A DNA stretch of 15,260 nucleotides, taken from Arenimonas sp. (lineage in GTDB: Bacteria; Pseudomonadota; Gammaproteobacteria; Xanthomonadales; Xanthomonadaceae). Location: positions 3,055 to 18,314 of the forward strand of contig DNNT01000245.1 of the NCBI GenBank assembly GCA_003497545.1. Reading direction: 5' to 3'. This document shows positions 7,660 to 13,762 of the stretch, one piece after another. A program made the translations under genes and the position numbers. A model generated the notes under the pieces. It searched no databases and was not told where the DNA came from. It saw only the letters and a list, made by a program, of their open reading frames with translations. How positions within the stretch are numbered: the stretch's first letter is position 1; each line of letters opens with the position of its first letter.

Positions 7660-8967
7660 TCATGGGTGCACCGCCTGGGCGCCGGAAAGTCCGGGTTCGT
7701 GCCGGGCCACGCGCTCGACCGCGGGGTCCAGGCAACGCAGCAACAGCGCCGACAAGCCGGCGACGGCGGCGACCAGGGTGAAGAATCCGGCGGGGCCCAT
7801 CGGCGTCCAGGCCATGCCCAGCACGCCGGCCAGCAAATTGCCGCCGAAGGCCGCGAAGAACCAGGCAGCGACGGTGGTCGCACGGTGCCGGTCCGGCGCC
7901 AGGCGGGCGAACAGGCCCAGGCCGACAGGCAGGATGAAAAGCTCGCCGATCGTGAGCAGCAGGAAGAACCCGACCAGCCAGGTCCAGTGGGTGCTGCCCT
8001 GCGCGCTGCCGGCCACCGCGGCCAGCAGGGCGTAGGCCAGCGCGACGCCAAGGGCGCCGGCGGCCATCCGGCGCACCGGGCGCGCGACCTGGCCGCGCTT
8101 TTCCCGGGTCGCCCACCACGCCAGCAACAGCGGCGTGAACAGGATCACGAACAGGGGATTGAGCGCCTGGAACCAGGCCATGGGAATCTGCGAGTCCGCG
8201 ACCTGGCGGTCGATGCCGCTGGCTGCCCACAGCGCGATGGTGTTGCCCACCTGTTCGTAGGCGGCACGGAACAGCACCACGCACAGGCCGACGCCCAGCA
8301 GCAGCCGCAGTTTCGCCCGCAGGGCCAGGTCACCATCGGCCGTGGCAAGCGGCACCACCGGCGCCACGGCAACGGGCATCGCGTCGGGCAGGTGCCGGCC
8401 ACCGGCCACGTAGATCGCGAGCCCGGCCAGCATGCCCAGGCCGGCGGCGCCGAAGCCATAGTGCCAACCGTAGATTTCGCCCAGCGCGCCGCAGACCAGC
8501 GGCGCCAGCAGGCCGCCGAGGTTGATGCCGAGGTAGTACACGTTGTACGCCGAGAAGCGGCGCGAATCCCCCGGCGGATAGAGCGCGTCGATCTGCGCCG
8601 GCAGGCTTGGCAGGAAAAGCCCGTTGCCCAAAGCAATGCAGGCAAGGGCCGGGAAAAAGAGCGTTTCGGACGCCAGCAGGAAGTGTCCCAGCGCCATGAC
8701 GCTGCCGCCGATCAGCACCGCGCGGCGGCGCCCCAGCCAGCGGTCGGACAGGATGCCGCCCAGGATCGGGGTGAAGAACACCATGGCCGTGTAGACGCCA
8801 TAGACCAGCGACGCCTTCTGCTGGCCGAACAGCAGCTGCTGGGTCATGTAATAGACCAGCAGCGCGCGCATGCCGTAGTAGGAGAAGGTCTCCCACATCT
8901 GGGTCAGGAACAGCACGGCCAGCCCGCGCGGCTGCCCGAACAGCGGCGCGGACGGCGCGGTGCTCAC
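7660..8967 (-). CDS. POT/PTR-family peptide transporter (MFS) with altered ExxER motif
   Basis: Inner-membrane major-facilitator carrier of the proton-dependent oligopeptide transporter family, expected to import di- or tripeptides. In the 435-residue product the first helix carries WETFSYYGMRALL (25-37). The MFS loop motif GGILSDRWLGRR spans 70-81. PTR signature-like FSAYNVYYLGINLGG spans 138-152. Helix 7 contains FRAAYEQVGN (233-242), and the C-terminal half has GELFILPVGLGLFARLAP (341-358), all characteristic of POTs. The ExxERF proton-coupling motif of helix 1 reads Q23-M-W-E26-T27-F28, with the first Glu and the Arg replaced. Translation begins at GTG 8967, which overlaps the epimerase TGA in a GTGA arrangement, so the two are probably translationally coupled. 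A longer reading frame to 9201 lies inside the epimerase gene and is rejected. Substrate is inferred as a D-Glu-containing peptide. Confidence 0.9.
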   Translation of the reverse strand: MSTAPSAPLFGQPRGLAVLFLTQMWETFSYYGMRALLVYYMTQQLLFGQQKASLVYGVYTAMVFFTPILGGILSDRWLGRRRAVLIGGSVMALGHFLLASETLFFPALACIALGNGLFLPSLPAQIDALYPPGDSRRFSAYNVYYLGINLGGLLAPLVCGALGEIYGWHYGFGAAGLGMLAGLAIYVAGGRHLPDAMPVAVAPVVPLATADGDLALRAKLRLLLGVGLCVVLFRAAYEQVGNTIALWAASGIDRQVADSQIPMAWFQALNPLFVILFTPLLLAWWATREKRGQVARPVRRMAAGALGVALAYALLAAVAGSAQGSTHWTWLVGFFLLLTIGELFILPVGLGLFARLAPDRHRATTVAAWFFAAFGGNLLAGVLGMAWTPMGPAGFFTLVAAVAGLSALLLRCLDPAVERVARHEPGLSGAQAVHP

Positions 8968-9971
8968 GAGCCCCACACCTCGTCGGCGCAGTGGATCAGC
9001 CCGTCGACGTAGCGCACGCCGGGTTCGCAGTCGCGGTCCAGGAAAGCCGCGCCGTCGAGGTCGACGATGTCGCAGTGCTGGCCGAGCACGAAGGCCGGCG
9101 CCATCGCCAGGCTGCTGCCCACCATGTTGCCCACCATCACGCGGCGGCCGAGTTCGCGCGCGCGACGCGCCATCAGCAGGCCTTCGGTAAGGCCGCCGCA
9201 CTTGTCGAGCTTGATGTTCACCACGTCGAAGCGTGCGTGCCGTGCCTCGAGTTCGGCGAGGTCGAGGATGCTTTCGTCGGCCGCGACCGGGATGGGCCGT
9301 TCGACCTGGTCGAGCAGGGCTTCCTGGCCGCGCGAGAAAGGCTGTTCAAGCAGCGACACCTTCGCTTCCACCAGCACGGGCAGCAGTCTCGCCAGCCCGG
9401 CGGCATCGTAGCCCTGGTTGGCGTCCACGCCGATCCAGGCCGAAGGCAGGCGGGCACGGACCGCGAGCACGCGGGCGCCGTCCAGTTCCGGCTCGCCGGT
9501 GAGCTTGAGTTTGATCGCCCGGGCGCCGGCGTAGGAAGCCGCGCGCGCGGCCATTTTTTCCGGCGTGTCGGCGCCGGCGGTGAACGTGGTCAGCAATGGC
9601 CGGACGGCGTCGAGCCCGGCGAGCTGCCAAACCGTCTTGCCGCTGCGCCGCGCCTCGAGTTCCCACAGGGCGCAATCGAGCGCGTTGCGGGCGCCACCCG
9701 GGGGCAGCAGTTGCCGCAGGGCTTCGCGGTCGAGCCCGGCTTCGATCCGGCCCCGCAGCGCTTCGATGGTCGCCAGCATGTCGTCGGGCCGGTCGTCGCG
9801 GTAATAGACGCCCGCCGCTTCGCCGCGACCCACCACGCCGTCCTGGTGCAGCTCGACGCGGGTCACCGGCACGTGGTGGAACACGTGCCCGGTGATCACG
9901 AAGGGCTCCGCCAGCCGCAGCAGGTCGTTGCGGGCGACCAGCTGCAGGGATCCCGTCTGGCTTGCTGTCAT
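8964..9971 (-). CDS. dgcA: Dipeptide epimerase / N-acetyl-D-Glu racemase, enolase superfamily (DgcA type)
   Basis: Muconate-lactonising-enzyme subgroup of the enolase superfamily, 335 residues, cytosolic. All catalytic positions are present: K154-L-K156 on strand 2, metal ligands D183 (GVDANQ), E209 (LLEQP) and D232 (AADES), and the opposite base K254 (VNIKLDKCGG). The C-terminal D304-L-D306 motif matches the DxD that binds the free amino end of the substrate in L-Ala-D/L-Glu epimerases. The tail (MVGNMVGSSLAMAPA, then VDLDG) also resembles DgcA, which racemises N-acetyl-D-Glu to N-acetyl-L-Glu. Co-occurrence with the DUF1611 gene favours DgcA; the peptide transporter and hydrolases favour a dipeptide substrate. 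Both activities are possible. The ATG at 9971 lies 13 bases after the upstream hydrolase stop codon and has an AGGGA ribosome-binding site. A longer frame starting at 10082 overlaps the upstream hydrolase gene. Confidence 0.88.
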   Translation of the reverse strand: MTASQTGSLQLVARNDLLRLAEPFVITGHVFHHVPVTRVELHQDGVVGRGEAAGVYYRDDRPDDMLATIEALRGRIEAGLDREALRQLLPPGGARNALDCALWELEARRSGKTVWQLAGLDAVRPLLTTFTAGADTPEKMAARAASYAGARAIKLKLTGEPELDGARVLAVRARLPSAWIGVDANQGYDAAGLARLLPVLVEAKVSLLEQPFSRGQEALLDQVERPIPVAADESILDLAELEARHARFDVVNIKLDKCGGLTEGLLMARRARELGRRVMVGNMVGSSLAMAPAFVLGQHCDIVDLDGAAFLDRDCEPGVRYVDGLIHCADEVWGS

Positions 9972-9984
9972 GGCCGTCCCTGGC

Positions 9985-11976
9985 TCAGTAGTTGGCGCTG
10001 GCGCCGACCAGGTGGAAGGCCACGCCGATCCACAGCAGGTAGACGCACGAAGCCGCGAGCAGCAGGTTCCAGGCCTTGGCAAGGAGCGGGCGCGGGCCGC
10101 GCAGGGTTTTCCAGGCGCTCCAGAGCGCGCCCAGCGCAGCCAGCGGCAACGCGATGCCTGCCAGGATCCGAACCGAGATGACCAGCGCGTCCATGGCCGG
10201 GGACAGGCGCTCGAGGTCGCCCAGCAGCACGATCACGAGGCCGAAGCCGGCGGCGATCGCCACCAGCGACGCCAGCGCGGAGAGGCGGGCGATGCGGTGT
10301 GCGCGGGCCGCTTCACCCGACAGCCGGTAAGGCACGCGGTAATGGCGGCGCACCAGGGCGGACACCGGCCACGCCAGTACCGTCAGCAGCACCACCACGA
10401 TGCCCGCGACCAGCAGCGGCAGCGTGGTCGCGCTGCGACGCTCGAACACCATGATCGCGGCATACGGCTCGATGCCGAAGCGCACGACCTTGCCGTCCAC
10501 CACTTCCGCGGCGATGCGGTCGCCGCCGTCCACGTCCTGCCACAGCCACGGGCCGATGGCGCGCCACTTCTTCGGCGCGCCACCCGCGTCGACCATGGCC
10601 GGAACGGAAATCGTGCCATCCGGGTTCGCCACCACCGTGGTGCGGCCGAGCAGGTTGGCCAGGGCCATGAAGTTGCTGCCGGGGCGGCGGCTGCTGTCGT
10701 AGCTTCCGGCGATCTTCGCGGCCATCTCCTTGGCCATGGCCTCGTCGACGCCCGGGCCTTCCGGGTGCGGGCCCGGCAGGTAGCGGTCGGCGATGGCGCG
10801 CATCAGCGCCGTGCGCAGCTGCAGCGTGCTGCCGGGGCGGCCCGAGCTGTTGAAGGACACGAACACGCCCACGCCGTCGTCGGGGAACAGCTGCAGGTCG
10901 CTGTGGAACCACTGCGTGTCGCCGCCGTGGGCGATGGCGCGGCGACCGTTGACGCTGGTTTCGTAGAAACCCAGCATCATCTGGTTGAGCGGGCCGACGG
11001 TGGCCTGCCCGGTGCGGTGCATGGCCTCGGCCGTGGCCTCGGAGAGGATGCGGGCATCGCCATGCGCGCCCTTGCCCAGGTGCGCGAGCATGAAGCGCGC
11101 CATGTCCGCGCCGGTGGCGGCCAGGCTGCCGGCCGGGGCGAGGTTGATCAGTTCGTAGGGCTTGGGCTGTGCGTCCGACGCGCTGGCGTAACCCTGCGAC
11201 ATCTTCGCGAGCAGTTCGGGCTGCAGCGGCTGGCGGAAGCTGGACTGGCGCATGCCCAGCGGATGCAGGATGTGCTGCTCGACGTAGTCGTCGAACGACT
11301 GCCCGGACACGCGCTCGACGATGTAGCCGGCCAGGGCGGTGGCGTAGTTGGAATACGCCGGCGTGCTGCCCGGCACGTGGATGCGCTCGGGCACCCAGCG
11401 CTTGAGCGCGTCGCCCAGCGGCACCAGCTGCGAGGCGTCGGAACCGATCAGGCCGCGGATCTGCTCCTCCATGCCGGTGGTATGGGTCATGATCTGGCGC
11501 AGCGTCACGGGTTTGCCGTCGCGCTCGGGCAGCGTGAAGTCGACGTACTGGTTCACGTCGGCGTCCAGGTCGAGCTTGCCTTTTTCGACCAGCTGCATCA
11601 CGGCTGTCCAGGTGAAGAGCTTGGACACCGAGCCGGGGCGGAACAGCGTGTCCTCGGGATCGACCGGCGCGCGGGCGGCCAGGTCGCGGTAGCCGTAGCC
11701 CTTCTGCAGCAGCACCTCGCCGTCCTTCACCACCACCACGACGGCGCCGGCGATGTCGCCGGTGTCGAGCGCCAACGGCATGAAACCATCCAGCCAGGCC
11801 TCGAGGTCCTGGCGGGCCGGCGACGGCCCGGTGGACGGGGCGTCGGCTTCGGCCGGGGCCTCGGCGGCCGCCGCGATGCCGGCGTCATCGGGAGGCGTCG
11901 CGCCCTCCTGTGCAGAAGCAGTGCCCAGCGCCAGCAAGCTGGCCAGCAGGATGGGACGGACGGAACGCAGCCGCAT
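9985..11976 (-). CDS. Secreted serine hydrolase (beta-lactamase/PBP fold) with four C-terminal transmembrane helices, first gene of the operon
   Basis: The 663-residue product starts with a signal peptide (1-22, ending ASAQ), followed by a low-complexity Ala/Asp/Pro linker to about residue 55. The beta-lactamase-related domain follows (about 56-400), with S116-V-S-K119, Y208-S-N210 and H350-G-G352. A second soluble region spans about 415-512. Four hydrophobic segments lie at roughly 519-541, 564-585, 597-620 and 634-655, so the enzyme domain is tethered to the periplasmic face of the inner membrane. Such proteins include D-aminopeptidases and DD-peptidases; here a role in trimming D-residue peptides next to the carrier is inferred. 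The ATG at 11976 is well supported by GGAGG 7 bases upstream. A frame extending to 12585 runs through the divergent regulator and is rejected. It is the promoter-proximal gene, 13 bases before the epimerase. Confidence 0.92.
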   Translation of the reverse strand: MRLRSVRPILLASLLALGTASAQEGATPPDDAGIAAAAEAPAEADAPSTGPSPARQDLEAWLDGFMPLALDTGDIAGAVVVVVKDGEVLLQKGYGYRDLAARAPVDPEDTLFRPGSVSKLFTWTAVMQLVEKGKLDLDADVNQYVDFTLPERDGKPVTLRQIMTHTTGMEEQIRGLIGSDASQLVPLGDALKRWVPERIHVPGSTPAYSNYATALAGYIVERVSGQSFDDYVEQHILHPLGMRQSSFRQPLQPELLAKMSQGYASASDAQPKPYELINLAPAGSLAATGADMARFMLAHLGKGAHGDARILSEATAEAMHRTGQATVGPLNQMMLGFYETSVNGRRAIAHGGDTQWFHSDLQLFPDDGVGVFVSFNSSGRPGSTLQLRTALMRAIADRYLPGPHPEGPGVDEAMAKEMAAKIAGSYDSSRRPGSNFMALANLLGRTTVVANPDGTISVPAMVDAGGAPKKWRAIGPWLWQDVDGGDRIAAEVVDGKVVRFGIEPYAAIMVFERRSATTLPLLVAGIVVVLLTVLAWPVSALVRRHYRVPYRLSGEAARAHRIARLSALASLVAIAAGFGLVIVLLGDLERLSPAMDALVISVRILAGIALPLAALGALWSAWKTLRGPRPLLAKAWNLLLAASCVYLLWIGVAFHLVGASANY

Positions 11977-12039
11977 AGGGGAACCTCCGGAGACCAACAA
12001 GCAGGAATCGCAACCAGGCCAATCATGACCGTTTCGGGG

Positions 12040-12056
12040 CAAAAGCAGCCCTTTTG
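12040..12056. promoter_or_regulatory. Candidate operator: inverted repeat CAAAAG-N5-CTTTTG
   Basis: A perfect 6-bp inverted repeat (12040-12045 and 12051-12056) separated by CAGCC. Its AT-rich arms stand out in this GC-rich DNA. A further GAAAG half-site (12057-12061) follows. The dyad falls over the expected transcription start of the hydrolase operon, where a bound regulator would block the promoter. The divergent XRE-cupin protein is the obvious candidate binder. Confidence 0.45.
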
Positions 12057-12059
12057 GAA

Positions 12060-12087
12060 AGAGTAGTCCTGATTGGAGAATTGTCAA
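12060..12087 (-). promoter_or_regulatory. Predicted sigma-70 promoter for the D-Glu/peptide operon
   Basis: On the minus strand a perfect -35 hexamer TTGACA (12087-12082) is followed after 16 bases by TACTCT (12065-12060), which matches TATAAT at three positions. Transcription would start near 12053, giving a leader of about 75 bases before the serine hydrolase ATG at 11976. Confidence 0.5.
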
Positions 12088-12110
12088 CCCGGTTCGAAAT
12101 CGTGGACACT
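12081..12110 (+). promoter_or_regulatory. Predicted promoter for the XRE-cupin regulator
   Basis: TTGTCA (12081-12086) followed by an 18-base spacer and GACACT (12105-12110), which matches TATAAT at three of six positions. Its -35 overlaps that of the divergent operon promoter through the shared near-palindrome TTGTCAA, so the two promoters should compete for polymerase. Start near 12117 would leave a leader of about 20 bases. Confidence 0.35.
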
Positions 12111-12138
12111 GGCGCAGTTTCCTGGAGGATTTCCCGGC

Positions 12139-12789
12139 ATGAGTGCCCCCCATCCCACCATCGGCCAGCTCCTGCGCACCCTGCGGGCCCGCCGTGGCTG
12201 GACGCTCAAGGACATGAGCCAGCGCTGCGGCATCCCACTTTCCACCCTGTCCAAGGTCGAGCACGACCGCCTGAGCCTGACCTACGACAAGCTGCTGCAG
12301 ATCAGCCAGCGCCTGGACATGCGCATGTCCGAGCTGTTCGCCGAACCGGAGGGCGAAGTCGAACGCCCCATCACCGCCCGCCGCAGCATCGGCCGCGAAC
12401 AGGACGCCATCCGCGTCACCACGCCCAACTACGACTACTACTACCTGTGCCCCGAACTGCGCCGGAAACGCATGATCCCGGTGCTCACGCGGGTTCGGGC
12501 GCGCAGCCTGGAGGAGTTCGGCGACCTGATCCGCCATCCCGGCGAGGAGTACATCCACGTGCTCGAGGGCCGCATCGTCGTGCACACCGAGTTCTACGAC
12601 CCGGTGGTGGTCAATGCCGGCGAAGGTGTCTACATCGACTCAAGCATGGGCCACGGCTACGTGGTGGCCGAGGGCTGCGACGAGGCCCTGCTGCTGGGCG
12701 TGTGTTCGAGCGCCGATGACCAGCTGATGCAGTCCCTGCTCAACCTGCACGAGCCCGCGCGCGAGCCGGGCCGGGAACCGACGCGCTGA
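12139..12789 (+). CDS. XRE-family transcriptional regulator with C-terminal cupin domain
   Basis: A 216-residue regulator: a helix-turn-helix of the Cro/C1 type at about 8-64 (IGQLLRTLRARRG, then STLSKVEHDRLSLTYDKLLQI) and a cupin beta-barrel at about 115-190. The cupin has H133-P-G-E-E near HVLEGRIVVHT and G161-E-G-V-Y-I-D. XRE-cupin proteins usually sense a small metabolite (amino acid, polyamine, organic acid) in the cupin and repress or activate adjacent catabolic genes. The start is chosen at ATG 12139 with GGAGG 10 bases upstream; a TTG start at 12073 would place the N-terminus in the promoter and lacks support. It is divergent from the six-gene array and ends 4 bases from the convergent dehydrogenase. 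Ligand by context: D-Glu, N-acetyl-Glu or a D-Glu peptide (inference). Confidence 0.9.
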   Translation: MSAPHPTIGQLLRTLRARRGWTLKDMSQRCGIPLSTLSKVEHDRLSLTYDKLLQISQRLDMRMSELFAEPEGEVERPITARRSIGREQDAIRVTTPNYDYYYLCPELRRKRMIPVLTRVRARSLEEFGDLIRHPGEEYIHVLEGRIVVHTEFYDPVVVNAGEGVYIDSSMGHGYVVAEGCDEALLLGVCSSADDQLMQSLLNLHEPAREPGREPTR

Positions 12790-12793
12790 TTCC

Positions 12794-13753
12794 CTAGGCG
12801 CCCAGCGCCCGCGCCGCCCGCGCCTGCAGCCGCGCCACCAGCGCTTCGGGCGCGGCGCCGTCGCGGGTGAAGGCGAAGGCGTGTTCGGCATCGAGCCGGC
12901 GGTCGAGCCAGATGCCTTCCTCCGAGGCCAGCCGCGGCCGCGTGGCGGCCAGCCAGAGCGCGGTGTCGGCGCCCTCTTCCGCGGTTCGCAGCACGGGGCG
13001 GAAAAAACGCCGGAAACCCGGCAACGCGCTGCGCACGCCGTCGGTGTCCACCCAGCCCGGGTGCATCACCCAGGCGCGCGGGGCGTTTTCGCCCAGGCTG
13101 TTCCAGTAGTGCGTGAGCGCCACCTGCGCGCGTTTGTGCTGGGCATAGGCGACGAAGCCGTTGTGGCGTTCGGCGTCCGCGGCTTCCAGTGCGTCGAGGT
13201 CGAGCGCGGCGCCGTACATGCCGCCCGAGCTCATCGAAATGATGGCCGAGCGCGGGCCCAGCGCGCCGCCGCGGCGCAGCGCGGCGTCGAGCACCCAGTG
13301 ACCCAGCAGGTTGGTGGCGAAACCGCGCTCCACGCCTTCGGGCGTGCGGATGAATTCGTGGCACATCAGGCCGACGTTGTGCACCAGCACGTCCACCGGG
13401 CCGGCGGCCGCGATGGCCGCGCCGGCGCGCTGCACGTCCTGCATCAGCGACAGCTCGGCCAGCACCGGCGTGATGCGCCCGCGGTCGAGCGCGCCCCCGG
13501 CCAGGGCCTCGAGCTTGCGGCCGTCGCGCGCCAGCGCCAGCACCTGCGCGCCGCGCGCCGCCGCGCCCAGGGCGATGGCGCGGCCGATGCCGCCGGTGGC
13601 GCCGGTGACCACCCAGCGCTGGCCGGTGAAATCGGCGTCGAGGCGCGCGTCGCCCACGCGCCGGCGGAAGCCCAGCCGCGAGAACGGCAGGGCGAAGCGG
13701 GCATAAAACACGAGGGCGCCGATCGCGTTTTTCATGCCGCCACTGTCCGCCAT
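12794..13753 (-). CDS. Short-chain dehydrogenase/reductase, retinol-dehydrogenase-like
   Basis: NAD(P)-dependent oxidoreductase of the SDR superfamily, 319 residues. Visible motifs are the cofactor loop T50-GATGGIG (51-57), HNVG in place of NNAG (125-128), N148, the catalytic Ser in ISMSSGG (172-178), and Y203-x3-K207 (YAQHK), followed by HPGWVDT (231-237). R77 after strand 2 (ALARDGRK) hints at NADP preference. The roughly 45-residue N-terminal extension before the Rossmann fold and the DTDGVRS/LPGF region resemble the DHRS12-like and retinol-dehydrogenase-like groups. The substrate is not predictable. Two starts are possible, 13753 and 13735, neither with a clear ribosome-binding site; the longer is given. 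It lies 9 bases after the PhoD-like phosphatase stop codon, so the two are probably co-transcribed and unrelated to the D-Glu operon. Confidence 0.88.
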   Translation of the reverse strand: MADSGGMKNAIGALVFYARFALPFSRLGFRRRVGDARLDADFTGQRWVVTGATGGIGRAIALGAAARGAQVLALARDGRKLEALAGGALDRGRITPVLAELSLMQDVQRAGAAIAAAGPVDVLVHNVGLMCHEFIRTPEGVERGFATNLLGHWVLDAALRRGGALGPRSAIISMSSGGMYGAALDLDALEAADAERHNGFVAYAQHKRAQVALTHYWNSLGENAPRAWVMHPGWVDTDGVRSALPGFRRFFRPVLRTAEEGADTALWLAATRPRLASEEGIWLDRRLDAEHAFAFTRDGAAPEALVARLQARAARALGA

Positions 13754-13762
13754 GCGCCGCCG

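Noticed and set aside
4452..7781. A 1109-codon open frame on the plus strand, opposite the DUF1611 and receptor genes
   Set aside because: It is antisense to two genes with clear domains, has low-complexity Gly/Ala/Arg/His-rich content and no recognisable fold; long antisense frames are expected in very GC-rich DNA.
7369..9012. A 547-codon plus-strand frame opposite the peptide transporter
   Set aside because: It is composed of Gln/Arg/His-rich low-complexity sequence and is antisense to a well-supported POT gene.
9892..12066. A 724-codon plus-strand open frame opposite the membrane-tethered hydrolase
   Set aside because: It mirrors the hydrolase and shows only biased composition rich in Arg, His, Gln and Gly; no motif, signal or ribosome-binding site supports it.
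11977..12585. Upstream extension of the first serine hydrolase to a start at 12585
   Set aside because: It would run antisense through the XRE-cupin gene and place a good signal peptide 200 residues inside the protein; the ATG at 11976 has GGAGG at ideal spacing.
12797..12809. GGCGC-CCA-GCGCC hairpin just past the regulator stop codon, as a terminator
   Set aside because: The stem is only 5 bp, lies inside the dehydrogenase coding end and has no T-run; comparable stems are frequent in this GC-rich sequence.
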